From positions 1 to 64,000 of the forward strand of contig JALHNT010000015.1 in the NCBI GenBank assembly GCA_022843385.1: 64,000 nucleotides of DNA. Reading direction: 5' to 3'. Shown here piece after piece: positions 42,957 through 50,915 of the stretch (its first letter is position 1; every line of letters begins with the position of its first letter). The DNA comes from Anaerolineae bacterium. Its GTDB lineage: Bacteria > Chloroflexota > Anaerolineae > Aggregatilineales > Phototrophicaceae. A program made the position numbers and the translations under genes. The notes below the pieces were generated by a model. The model was not told the origin of the DNA. It made no database searches and was given only the letters and a program-made list of their open reading frames with translations.

Positions 42957-45452
42957 TCACGGCGCTGGCGGGTCCTGTACCACCTGAAAGAAAAGCGGCG
43001 TGCTGGTTTGCTGGCTGCCATCGCGCAGTTGTGCCACAGCGACCAGCTCGTGATCGCCCAGCGCCAGCGTCCAATACAGCGACCAGGGCGCTTGTGTCAC
43101 CGTACCGATCACCTGACCGTCCAGTTGAAACGAGAGGCTGATCGTCTCAGGCGGAACAGCCGCCACCAGCCGCAACCGCTGCGTGTCGCGCGGCAGGATC
43201 GGGCTGATCTTATAGATGCTGTAAGGCGCAGGTTCGAGCAGCCGCACCGTTTCATCCTCAGCCGTCAACCGGATCGGGGCATTGACCGGTGGTGGTGGGA
43301 TGCCCTGACGCAGACCCCATTCGCGGGCGGCCTGGGGCAGCACCAGATAGACCTGCCGCACCTGCTGGTCAGGCGGCGTGGTGTCATCCGCCAGGAAGCC
43401 GGTGCGCCGGTCTACCACAAATGCCTGATACAAGGTGTCTGGCTCGGTGGGTATGGTGCCATCAATGAACACTTCGTCCTTCAAGCGGGGACACTCCGGC
43501 GTCGGCAGCAGACCGCTGGCGGCGCAGATGGTCTGGTGAACAAGGCCGGGTGGTTCAATGAATGGCAGCTCTGGCTGACCGATCAGCGCTTCACGCATAA
43601 ACCTATTCCAGATGGGCGCAGCGCCGCTGACGCCGGTGACATTGACCATCGGCGTGTTATCGGCATTTCCCACCCAGACGCCGACCACCAGATTGGGTGT
43701 GTAACCCACAACCCAGTTATCGCGGAAATCGGTGGTCGTCCCGGTCTTGGCAGCCGCGGGACGCCCAATATTCAAGGAACTATGCGGACCAAAACCGGCA
43801 ATGCGCGCATCATTGTCGCTGAGGATGTCGCTGATGATATAGGCGACGCGCGGATCAATCACCTGCGGATGGGTTGGGGATGGCTGCCACTCGTACAACA
43901 CCTGCCCATCCGGGGCGCTGATCTTCAGGATGAATACCGGATCAACTCGATGTCCGCCGTTGGCGAAGATACTGTAAGCCTGAGTCAGATCGAGCAGGCG
44001 TACTTCGCCACCGCCCAATGTGATCGCCAGATCGACATGGGGGTTCTCCGCCAGCGTTTCGACGCCGGCTTCCTTGAGCAGTTCGACCAGGGCGGGGACG
44101 CCGACCTGTTCCAGCGCGATCACAGCCGGGATGTTTAATGACGAGGCCAGCGCTTCCCGCGCCAGCACCGGGCCATGCTCAACCTGTCCGAAGTTCCCCG
44201 GCACATAACTCTCCAGCTTGCGCGTGATGAAGGGCGTCTCGACATCCAGAATCATTGTCGCGGCAGTCCAGGGATCGGGCAGCAGCGGGTTCATGGCGGC
44301 GGCGTAGGTGAAGGGTTTGAGGGCGCTCCCTGGTTGACGCTGTGCCAGGGCGGCATTGACCGCGCCGCTGATGGTGGTATCGAAGTAATCCGGGCTGCCA
44401 AGCATCGTCAGCACCTGCCCGGTAAAGGGATCGAGGGCGACCAGCGCGGCATTATGGGCGTTGGCCGGGACACGGCTGGCATCGACTGGGTTATTCAGAA
44501 CGGCGAGCTGATGACGGGCGATGCGCTCGGCGGCCTGCTGCCAGTTCAGATCGACGGTTGTGATGACCTCCAATCCTCCGCTGGTTAGCGCGTCTGGATA
44601 ATCGCGTTCGAGCTGCTTCCACACCGCCATGACGAAATGCGGTGCCTGGATGGGGAAGGGCGAGGCCGACCACTGGAGCGCATCCTGTCGAGCGAGATCG
44701 GCTCCCGCTTTGCTCAGATAACCCTGTGTGACCATTAACTCCAGTACGACATCGCGGCGTTCCAGCGCAGCCGGCAGGTTAGTCAGCGGATCGTAACGGG
44801 CGGGCGATTGCATCAGACCGATCAGCACGGCGCACTCATTCAGCGCCAGTTCACGTGCTGATTTACCGAAGTAGGCGCGGGCGGCCCCTTCCAGGCCATA
44901 GGCCAGATTGCCGAAATACGATTGATTGAGATACAGCGCCAGCACATCGGCTTTGCTGTAGGCATTTTGCAGGCGGATCGCCAGGATGGCCTCACGCAGT
45001 TTGCGGCGCAGGCTGCGTTCGGCGCGCTGCTGCGGGTCGAGCAGGAGATTGCGCGCGACTTGCTGGGTGATGGTGCTGCCACCCGCCAGGATTTCCCCGC
45101 CGCTGAGGTTGATCCACAGAGCGCGCAGGATGCCGACGACATCGACGCCGGGATGCTGGTAGAAATTGGCGTCTTCGGTGGCAATGACCGCCTGCTGGCA
45201 GTGCAGCGGGATCGCATCCAGCGGCAGCGCGGTATTGCGCCCGCCCTCGCTGGGCAGGATTTCATAGAGCAACTGACCGTGACGGTCATAGATGCGCGTC
45301 GATGGCAGGGCTAATCCGGCCTGTAACTGGTCAATCGAGGGCAGGTCGGCGAATAACCAGACATAGAGGAAGGCAACTGAAATGACGAGCAGCAGGCCCA
45401 TACTGAGCAAGAGCTGTTTGATGCGGGAGAGTCTGCGCCAGCGAGCGAGCAT
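42957..45452 (-). CDS. pbpC: penicillin-binding protein 1C
   Basis: An 831-residue bifunctional class A PBP from the ATG at 45452. One membrane helix (QLLLSMGLLLVISVAFLYVW) leads to the GT51 domain with ATEDANFYQHPGVD and GGSTITQQVARN. The transpeptidase domain has SALK, SLN and KTGTT. The tail contains ICAASGLLPTPECP and a BiPBP_C-like beta domain (VIGTVTQAPWSLYWTLALGDH), which identify PBP1C rather than PBP1A. It polymerises and crosslinks peptidoglycan. It begins one base after the VanZ-like gene ends. Confidence 0.92.
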   Translation of the reverse strand: MLARWRRLSRIKQLLLSMGLLLVISVAFLYVWLFADLPSIDQLQAGLALPSTRIYDRHGQLLYEILPSEGGRNTALPLDAIPLHCQQAVIATEDANFYQHPGVDVVGILRALWINLSGGEILAGGSTITQQVARNLLLDPQQRAERSLRRKLREAILAIRLQNAYSKADVLALYLNQSYFGNLAYGLEGAARAYFGKSARELALNECAVLIGLMQSPARYDPLTNLPAALERRDVVLELMVTQGYLSKAGADLARQDALQWSASPFPIQAPHFVMAVWKQLERDYPDALTSGGLEVITTVDLNWQQAAERIARHQLAVLNNPVDASRVPANAHNAALVALDPFTGQVLTMLGSPDYFDTTISGAVNAALAQRQPGSALKPFTYAAAMNPLLPDPWTAATMILDVETPFITRKLESYVPGNFGQVEHGPVLAREALASSLNIPAVIALEQVGVPALVELLKEAGVETLAENPHVDLAITLGGGEVRLLDLTQAYSIFANGGHRVDPVFILKISAPDGQVLYEWQPSPTHPQVIDPRVAYIISDILSDNDARIAGFGPHSSLNIGRPAAAKTGTTTDFRDNWVVGYTPNLVVGVWVGNADNTPMVNVTGVSGAAPIWNRFMREALIGQPELPFIEPPGLVHQTICAASGLLPTPECPRLKDEVFIDGTIPTEPDTLYQAFVVDRRTGFLADDTTPPDQQVRQVYLVLPQAAREWGLRQGIPPPPVNAPIRLTAEDETVRLLEPAPYSIYKISPILPRDTQRLRLVAAVPPETISLSFQLDGQVIGTVTQAPWSLYWTLALGDHELVAVAQLRDGSQQTSTPLFFQVVQDPPAP

Positions 45453-45453
45453 T

Positions 45454-45855
45454 TTACCCCTGACGAAAGCCTTGCCCGAACAGCAGCGCAAAGCCGATCA
45501 CGAATGCCCCCAACCAGTTTGCCAGCAGATCGGTGAGCGAAGCGTCGCGGCTGCTGAGGACAATCTGATAGAACTCGGTGCCGGTGCCGAGCAGTAGGGT
45601 AATCGCCAGCGCCAGGAGCAGCGCCAGCCGCCTCGAAAGCACAGTACGCAGCCCAAAATACACCAGCAGCATGACCACGCCGAACAGTCCGGCATGGCCG
45701 ATGGTCGCGCCCAATTCGGTGCGGGCGATGGTGAGCCGCATCAGATGCACCAGCGGCGTTTGCGCCGACTGCATGGTGAGAAGCAGCGCCAGTCCAACCC
45801 AGATCAGCGCCAGCAATGGCAGCCAGAGTGAACGACGACGCAAGCGATGGGTCAT
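45454..45855 (-). CDS. VanZ-like family membrane protein
   Basis: A 133-residue protein with four membrane helices. The pattern GHAGLFGVVMLLVYFGL and TGTEFYQIVLSSRDASLTDL, including the conserved SxxDxxxN-type region, is typical of VanZ-like proteins. The start is ATG at 45855, preceded by a strong AAGGAGG. It heads the envelope run VanZ-PBP1C-TPR-TPR. VanZ relatives affect glycopeptide sensitivity, but the mechanism is not known. Confidence 0.87.
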   Translation of the reverse strand: MTHRLRRRSLWLPLLALIWVGLALLLTMQSAQTPLVHLMRLTIARTELGATIGHAGLFGVVMLLVYFGLRTVLSRRLALLLALAITLLLGTGTEFYQIVLSSRDASLTDLLANWLGAFVIGFALLFGQGFRQG

Positions 45856-45943
45856 GACGAACCTCCTTGATCCACTGAGCATGATACACCTGAAATGGTG
45901 GCGATACTCAACGCTCACCCGACGCTGTGCTGCTGATCCGGGC

Positions 45944-45971
45944 TTGCATTCCCAGGGAACAGCGTTATAAT
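45944..45971 (+). promoter_or_regulatory. promoter of PadR operon
   Basis: -35 box TTGCAT (45944-45949), a 16-bp spacer and a perfect -10 box TATAAT (45966-45971). The regulator gene starts at 46016. Confidence 0.72.
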
Positions 45972-45981
45972 CCTGATTCGT

Positions 45982-45997
45982 TAGTCAATCCTGACTA
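45982..45997 (+). promoter_or_regulatory. candidate PadR operator
   Basis: TAGTCAATCCTGACTA is a perfect 6-bp inverted repeat with a 4-base spacer. It lies just past the expected transcription start of the PadR gene, where binding would block the promoter. Autorepression is the usual mode in this family. Confidence 0.6.
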
Positions 45998-46015
45998 TTC
46001 AGAATTGAACACCTT

Positions 46016-46537
46016 ATGGATCGGGAACTGCTGCTGCTGGGGCTGCTGCGCCGACAGGATATGCATGGCTATCAGCTCCACGAATTCATCAATCAGAGTA
46101 TGTCGTCGTGCGTCGATCTCAAGAAGCCGACGGCCTATTTCCTGCTGGACAAGATGGCCGCTGCCGGCTGGATCAGCGAGACTGAAGCACAGGAGGGCAA
46201 TCGGCCGCCGCGCCGGGTGTATCAACTGACTACCGAGGGTGAAGCAGCCTATCAACGATTGCTGCGCGAGAATCTGGCGACCCATCATGCCACGCGTTTC
46301 CCCGGCGACATCGGGCTGGCTTTCCTGGACTCGCTGCCAGCCGCTGAGTCCCGTTCCCTGTTGCAGCAGCGGCGCGATGATCTGGCGCACGAACTGGCGG
46401 AAGCCCAGGCCATCCCGCGACACGCTGGCACTGCCCAATGGGTGATCGACCATCTCATCCACCATCTTCAGTCTGAACTGACCTGGCTGGATGAGGTGAA
46501 CCATCGTATTTCAATCACACTAGAGGATGCATCATGA
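46016..46537 (+). CDS. PadR family transcriptional regulator
   Basis: A 173-residue regulator. The winged helix is at the N-terminus (LLLLGLLRRQDMHGYQLHEF, then KPTAYFLLDKMAAAGWI and RRVYQLTTEGEAAYQ). The C-terminal helices (LQQRRDDLAHELAEAQ) form the dimerisation arm. PadR proteins repress operons until a small molecule binds. An operator-like palindrome stands in its own promoter, and its TGA overlaps the next ATG, so it probably controls the membrane protein and exporter genes that follow. Confidence 0.9.
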   Translation: MDRELLLLGLLRRQDMHGYQLHEFINQSMSSCVDLKKPTAYFLLDKMAAAGWISETEAQEGNRPPRRVYQLTTEGEAAYQRLLRENLATHHATRFPGDIGLAFLDSLPAAESRSLLQQRRDDLAHELAEAQAIPRHAGTAQWVIDHLIHHLQSELTWLDEVNHRISITLEDAS

Positions 46538-47073
46538 CACATCGTTTCTGGACTCGATATGTGCTGGGACTGCTGGTTGCCTTGATTCTGTTGTTCTCGG
46601 CCGGCTGGGCGATGGCACAGGGCGATGGGGCTGGCGCTGCCCCCAATGTCGCTTTACTCACGGCGCTGCGCCACACCCATTCGCTCGTGCGCTGGATTGT
46701 GGTGGTGGTTGCCATCGTCGCGCTGGCAAAGCTGGCGCTGGGTCTGGTGCAAAAGTCGAGCTACGACGCACTGACCCGCCGCATTCTGGTGATCTTCAGC
46801 GGCGTGACGACGCTGCAATGGGTGATCGGTCTGGCGTTTCTGATCGTGCTGGGTGGGATTACCGGGTTTGGCATTCGCCATTACTGGGAGCATCTGGTTG
46901 TCATGACAGTGGCGCTGGGGCTGTCGCATATGCACAACAGTAAGCGTTGGCGCGACAAGGCGGATGACATCCGTTACCGCAATGCCCTGATCGTGGTGGT
47001 CGCTGTGATCGTACTGGTGGTCATTGGTGTGGCGCTGCTGCCGCAGGGCTGGCGTTTGTTCCCACCAGCATAA
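46534..47073 (+). CDS. four-helix membrane protein of unknown function
   Basis: A 179-residue protein with a signal-like first helix (YVLGLLVALILLFSAGWAMA) and four further hydrophobic segments. His residues lie at the membrane boundary (RHTHSLVRW, RHYWEHLVV, LSHMH), a pattern that could bind haem or metal as in cytochrome b-like proteins; this is not proven. It is coupled to the PadR gene by a 4-bp overlap and precedes the exporter gene by 24 bp. Confidence 0.75.
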   Translation: MTHRFWTRYVLGLLVALILLFSAGWAMAQGDGAGAAPNVALLTALRHTHSLVRWIVVVVAIVALAKLALGLVQKSSYDALTRRILVIFSGVTTLQWVIGLAFLIVLGGITGFGIRHYWEHLVVMTVALGLSHMHNSKRWRDKADDIRYRNALIVVVAVIVLVVIGVALLPQGWRLFPPA

Positions 47074-47097
47074 TCGAATGGGGAGGAGGAGATACTC

Positions 47098-48456
47098 ATG
47101 ACTACCGCTGTGCTGCCGGAAGATAAACTGGATTTCAAGCGCATCTTTCCGATCTTCGTGATCGTGCTGGTCGATCTGCTAGGGCTGACCATCATCATTC
47201 CGCTGCTGCCGCTGTATGCCGCTACCTATGGCGCGGATGCCTTCACCATCGGTTTGCTCGGTGCGTCGTATCCGCTGATGCAGTTCATTGGTGCGCCGAT
47301 CCTGGGCAGCCTGTCAGATCGATACGGGCGCAAACGGGTGCTGGTCATCAGCCAGCTCGGCACATTCATCGGCTTCATGCTGCTGGGGCTGGCCGGTTCG
47401 CTGTGGATGCTGTTCCTGGCGCGCATCCTGGATGGTCTGTCGGGGGCAAATATCACGGCAGCCCAGGCCGCGATCACCGATAGCACGACGGAGAAAACAC
47501 GGGCGCAAGGTCTTGGGCTGCTCGGCGCGGCGTTTGGTCTGGGCTTTATCATCGGCCCTATCATCGCCTTCGCTTCGCTAGCCTTAAGCAATAATAACTA
47601 TCATATCCCGGCCTTTGTAGCGGCTGGCTTCTCCCTGGTGTCAATCATCCTGACGGTGGTGTGGTTCAAAGAGACATTGCCGGCGGAGAAGCGCGGGCAG
47701 TCGAGCGACCACAAGGGCACGCCGGGACTGGGACGTATCCTGATGGCGCTGCGCCAGCCCTTTGTTGGCACACTCCTGCTGCTGATGTTCCTTCAGCAAT
47801 TGATCTTCGGCGGGTTTGAGAATCTGATCCCGCTGTTCAACCTCAGCCGTCTGGGGATGAATGCATCCGGGAATGCCAACATCTTCGTTTTCGTGGGCAT
47901 CATCATTGTGCTGGTGCAGGGTTACTTCATCGGCAAGTGGAGCCGTCGCTTTGGTGAACGTAATCTGATCTATGCCGGTTTGGCGCTGCTCTCGTTGGGG
48001 CTGATCCTCACATCGATCACGCCCGGTCAGACGCTTCCTGGGTATTCCAAAGCGGCTATGGTGGCGGAACTGACGCAGGGCGAGTATCGGCAAGGGGAAG
48101 CCACGACCATTTCTGTCCCAATCCCGGAAGATGGAAATGACGGTTGGTTGGGTCTGGCCTGGATACTGGTGGCGATGATCCCGGCGGCGGTGGGCGGTGG
48201 CTTGCTTTCGCCCAGCATCAACAGCCTGCTGACCCAGAATGCTTCAGGCGACGTTGGCGGGACGCTGGGGATCAGTACGGCGCTGGTGAGCGCAGCCAAC
48301 GCCATCACCCCCATAATTGGCAGCGCCATCTTTCAGGTGCTGGGTTCAACCGCGCCTTTCCTGATCGGTGGCATTATCCTGGCGGGGCTGTACTTCGTGG
48401 CGCGCAGCAGCATCCCGGCAGCCGGTGCGGCAGCTCTGCAATCCAGTCCCGGTTGA
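47098..48456 (+). CDS. MFS transporter, Tet-type exporter
   Basis: A 452-residue major facilitator protein with 12 predicted helices. The loop 2-3 motif is GSLSDRYGRKRVLV, and helix 5 carries GAAFGLGFIIGPIIA, the motif typical of drug-proton antiporters. A periplasmic insertion of about 60 residues is found in the second half. A GGGGAGGAGG site precedes the ATG. Control by the PadR protein upstream suggests export of a toxic compound. Confidence 0.9.
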   Translation: MTTAVLPEDKLDFKRIFPIFVIVLVDLLGLTIIIPLLPLYAATYGADAFTIGLLGASYPLMQFIGAPILGSLSDRYGRKRVLVISQLGTFIGFMLLGLAGSLWMLFLARILDGLSGANITAAQAAITDSTTEKTRAQGLGLLGAAFGLGFIIGPIIAFASLALSNNNYHIPAFVAAGFSLVSIILTVVWFKETLPAEKRGQSSDHKGTPGLGRILMALRQPFVGTLLLLMFLQQLIFGGFENLIPLFNLSRLGMNASGNANIFVFVGIIIVLVQGYFIGKWSRRFGERNLIYAGLALLSLGLILTSITPGQTLPGYSKAAMVAELTQGEYRQGEATTISVPIPEDGNDGWLGLAWILVAMIPAAVGGGLLSPSINSLLTQNASGDVGGTLGISTALVSAANAITPIIGSAIFQVLGSTAPFLIGGIILAGLYFVARSSIPAAGAAALQSSPG

Positions 48457-48477
48457 ACCGAGATTTGAACCTTGAAG

Positions 48478-48513
48478 CCGGGTTGGGAGTATTACCCTAT
48501 ATGTCTAACCCGG
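48478..48513 (+). promoter_or_regulatory. inverted repeat upstream of ECF sigma gene
   Basis: CCGGGTT and AACCCGG form a perfect 7-bp inverted repeat with a 22-base gap that includes TATTACCC and TATATG. It could be an operator or a leader hairpin; no T-tract follows. Confidence 0.35.
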
Positions 48514-48529
48514 TTGGGGACGCTTACTT

Positions 48530-49126
48530 ATGATGATTATCAGCGAATCTGACCCCGGTGACGCCGATCTGATCGAACGCATTCGTCTGAACGATCTGGA
48601 AGCACTGGGGTTATTGTTTGATCGTTACTACTCTCAAGTCTACCGTTCAGCTTATGTCATTACTCAGGATGGCGATGCTGCCGCCGATATTGCTCAAGAG
48701 TGTTTCTTACGCATCCACCGTTATGCCAATCGAATCGATACCAGCCTGCCGCTCGTTCCCTGGATGTACCGAGTGACGGTGAACCTGAGTTATACCTGGA
48801 TCACACGGCAGCGCAAACGCCGCATTTCGCTTGAAGCTGTGATTGACCGTCTCATCAGCCCGGCCTGGCTCTCGCCGGATACGATTGCCGAGACCAGTGA
48901 TATGCAGCGGCGGGTACGGCAGGCCATCAGCGAACTGAGTTTCAATCAGCGGGTGGTGGTGGCGCTGCATTACCTGAGCGGATTGAGCCTGGAAGAGATC
49001 GCCGAAGCGCTGGACTGCCCGGTTGGGACGGTCAAGAGTCGGCTGCATTACGCCCGCGAGAATTTACGTCAACGCCTGCAATCCATTCACTGGACTAACG
49101 AGGTTGCTCATGGATATGCGCCCTGA
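48530..49126 (+). CDS. ECF-type RNA polymerase sigma factor
   Basis: A 198-residue sigma-70 family protein. Region 2 is DLEALGLLFDRYYSQVYRSAYVIT...IAQECFLRIHRY; region 4 is SFNQRVVVALHYLSGLSLEEIAEAL...GTVKSRLHYAREN with its helix-turn-helix. The layout is that of extracytoplasmic function sigma factors. Two adjacent ATG codons stand at 48530 and 48533. The stop overlaps the next small gene by 17 bp. No classical membrane anti-sigma factor is seen. Confidence 0.92.
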   Translation: MMIISESDPGDADLIERIRLNDLEALGLLFDRYYSQVYRSAYVITQDGDAAADIAQECFLRIHRYANRIDTSLPLVPWMYRVTVNLSYTWITRQRKRRISLEAVIDRLISPAWLSPDTIAETSDMQRRVRQAISELSFNQRVVVALHYLSGLSLEEIAEALDCPVGTVKSRLHYARENLRQRLQSIHWTNEVAHGYAP

Positions 49127-49433
49127 CCATCTGGAGGATTTCTGTCAACTGGCAGCTCCTATCCCTTCACGTGATGCGCGTCGTCGCAGCCGTCAACGCT
49201 TGCTCCAACGCGCCAGGCGGCAATCCATTGTCCCAACCTCGCCTCAGGCTTCACTGTGGCAACCCCTGATCTGGGCATCAGTGGCCTGGCGCTGGATGCT
49301 TCGTTTGTTGAATGACGAAAGCCACTACGAATACGCCAATCAGAGACGGCGATTGCTAAGACCATTTGGTGAACATGCACTACCCATGTGGGGAATGTAC
49401 CCATTCCATTACAAATCCGTATGTGAAATATAA
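49110..49433 (+). CDS. small basic protein overlapping the sigma factor gene
   Basis: A 107-residue protein from ATG at 49110 with GAGG eight bases before it. The N-terminal third is strongly basic (SRDARRRSRQRLLQRARR). A Trp-rich hydrophobic patch (LWQPLIWASVAWRWMLRLL) follows, long enough to touch the membrane. The 17-bp overlap with the sigma gene suggests coupled translation. Its position is that of an anti-sigma factor, but no zinc-binding HxxxCxxC motif is present. Function is unknown. Confidence 0.65.
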   Translation: MDMRPDHLEDFCQLAAPIPSRDARRRSRQRLLQRARRQSIVPTSPQASLWQPLIWASVAWRWMLRLLNDESHYEYANQRRRLLRPFGEHALPMWGMYPFHYKSVCEI

Positions 49434-49578
49434 CGAAAGTGAATTCTGCCACAAACCTTAATGCAACATCCCGGCAAAAAAGCTGATTTCCCAGTATAAT
49501 GAAATTTGCATAATTTTCGGAAAGGAATGAGGGGCGGCTCAAGGATGGGTCTTAAGCTTTTCCTGCCGCTATAAAGCT

Positions 49579-50751
49579 ATGCCGTCATTACCTCGTATTA
49601 TTACAGTTGACCCCACCTACACAGTCGCACGAATTGTGCGCGGCGTGATGGATTTGCTCGGATATTCTGTCGTTCAGGTAGATGTTCCCCAGGGTGCCGA
49701 TGCACTGGATGAAGTCCAGCGTGGTGGCGCAACCATGGTCATTTCGGCCTGGGATTTGTACAGCGAGATGCAAGGTCTTGAGGTCGCGCTGCTCATCAAG
49801 CAGAATGCGCCGGGCATCGCGATTGTCCTGTTGGGGGACATGGAAGACCCAGAACACATGAATGAAGAAACCGATGGTGATCCGCCGTTTGTTTATGTCC
49901 GCCGTCCGGTGGATATGCTGCAATTCATTCGGGTGATGCAGGCCGGAATGCGTGGCGAAAGCATTGCTCAGGCAGCTACGATGGCGTCCAACAGCAGTGG
50001 CGGTGCTTTTATGGACAGCAATGTCCCGGCCATTGACCCCAACAATGCTCGTGTAACTGTCAAGAAAATGTTGTCTGATTTGGGTGCCATGGCGATACTG
50101 CTGGTGGCGCGCAATGGCGAAGTTGTGCTGGAAGAGGGTGCGTCCGGTTATCTGAACCGTGACCATCTGATGAAAGCGCTGCTGCCGACTGTGAGCACCA
50201 CAATTGAGATGTCGCATCTGGTTGGCGGGCAGGCGCAGACGATTCACTTTTATGACGGCGAAGACAAGGATGTGTTTGTTCTGTCAGTAGGACTCCATCA
50301 CTTCCTGTGTGTGGTTTATAACGGGGAAATGGGGGCGCGCAACTTTGGTAATGTGACGCGCTTCGGGCGCAAAGGTGCTCAGGATCTGATCGCCCTGATT
50401 GGTGCCGGGGCCTTTATCCCGCCCCGTCAACAACAACCGGCGGTTGTGGAAAAGTCGATCAGCACCAAGCGCAAAGAGAAAACCACTGAAGTCGCTGTGG
50501 TGGAGCCTGCAATTGAACGGCCGGTGATTTCTGTGGCGGAGCCAGAACCGGTCAAGCTGGAACCCATCGCGAACCTCGACATGAGTATCTTCGACCAGCT
50601 CGGCAATCTTGACCTCTCCAAAGCAGATGATGTGTTTGATATGGATAAGTTGGCGGAGATGGTCAATACCGCAGGCCAGAAACAAATCACGCTGGAAGAT
50701 GCCCTGAGCATTGGTGTGCTGGGTGACTTCGGCGCAGACGGCAAGTCGTAA
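49579..50751 (+). CDS. receiver-like/Roadblock-LC7 fusion protein
   Basis: A 390-residue protein. Residues 1-125 resemble a response-regulator receiver: TVD near residue 10, Asp59 at the end of MVISAWD and RRP (108-110) where Lys-Pro is usual, so phosphorylation is uncertain. Residues 160-265 look like a Roadblock/LC7 domain (KKMLSDLGAMAILLVARNGEVVLEE, FVLSVGLHHFLCVVYNG), a fold that regulates small GTPases or forms dimer scaffolds. The last 110 residues are acidic and likely flexible. A Ser/Thr kinase gene follows. The domain calls are by pattern. Confidence 0.75.
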   Translation: MPSLPRIITVDPTYTVARIVRGVMDLLGYSVVQVDVPQGADALDEVQRGGATMVISAWDLYSEMQGLEVALLIKQNAPGIAIVLLGDMEDPEHMNEETDGDPPFVYVRRPVDMLQFIRVMQAGMRGESIAQAATMASNSSGGAFMDSNVPAIDPNNARVTVKKMLSDLGAMAILLVARNGEVVLEEGASGYLNRDHLMKALLPTVSTTIEMSHLVGGQAQTIHFYDGEDKDVFVLSVGLHHFLCVVYNGEMGARNFGNVTRFGRKGAQDLIALIGAGAFIPPRQQQPAVVEKSISTKRKEKTTEVAVVEPAIERPVISVAEPEPVKLEPIANLDMSIFDQLGNLDLSKADDVFDMDKLAEMVNTAGQKQITLEDALSIGVLGDFGADGKS

Positions 50752-50778
50752 ACGTGGCGGGATGATGTTGACATCAAG

Positions 50779-50808
50779 CGGCTGGAACTTTCCAGCCGTT
50801 TTCATTTT
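50779..50808 (+). terminator. intrinsic terminator after receiver-LC7 gene
   Basis: CGGCTGGA/TCCAGCCG with a four-base loop is followed by TTTTCATTTT. It separates this gene from the Ser/Thr kinase gene. Confidence 0.85.
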
Positions 50809-50915
50809 AGGCGGCAGAAAGCGTCCACACCTTAAGGTTGAGTCGTATCTTGTTACATCAGTCCGGTTTATAATTCGGATAACGCAATACCACGTACTGG
50901 GCAAGGATTGAATCA

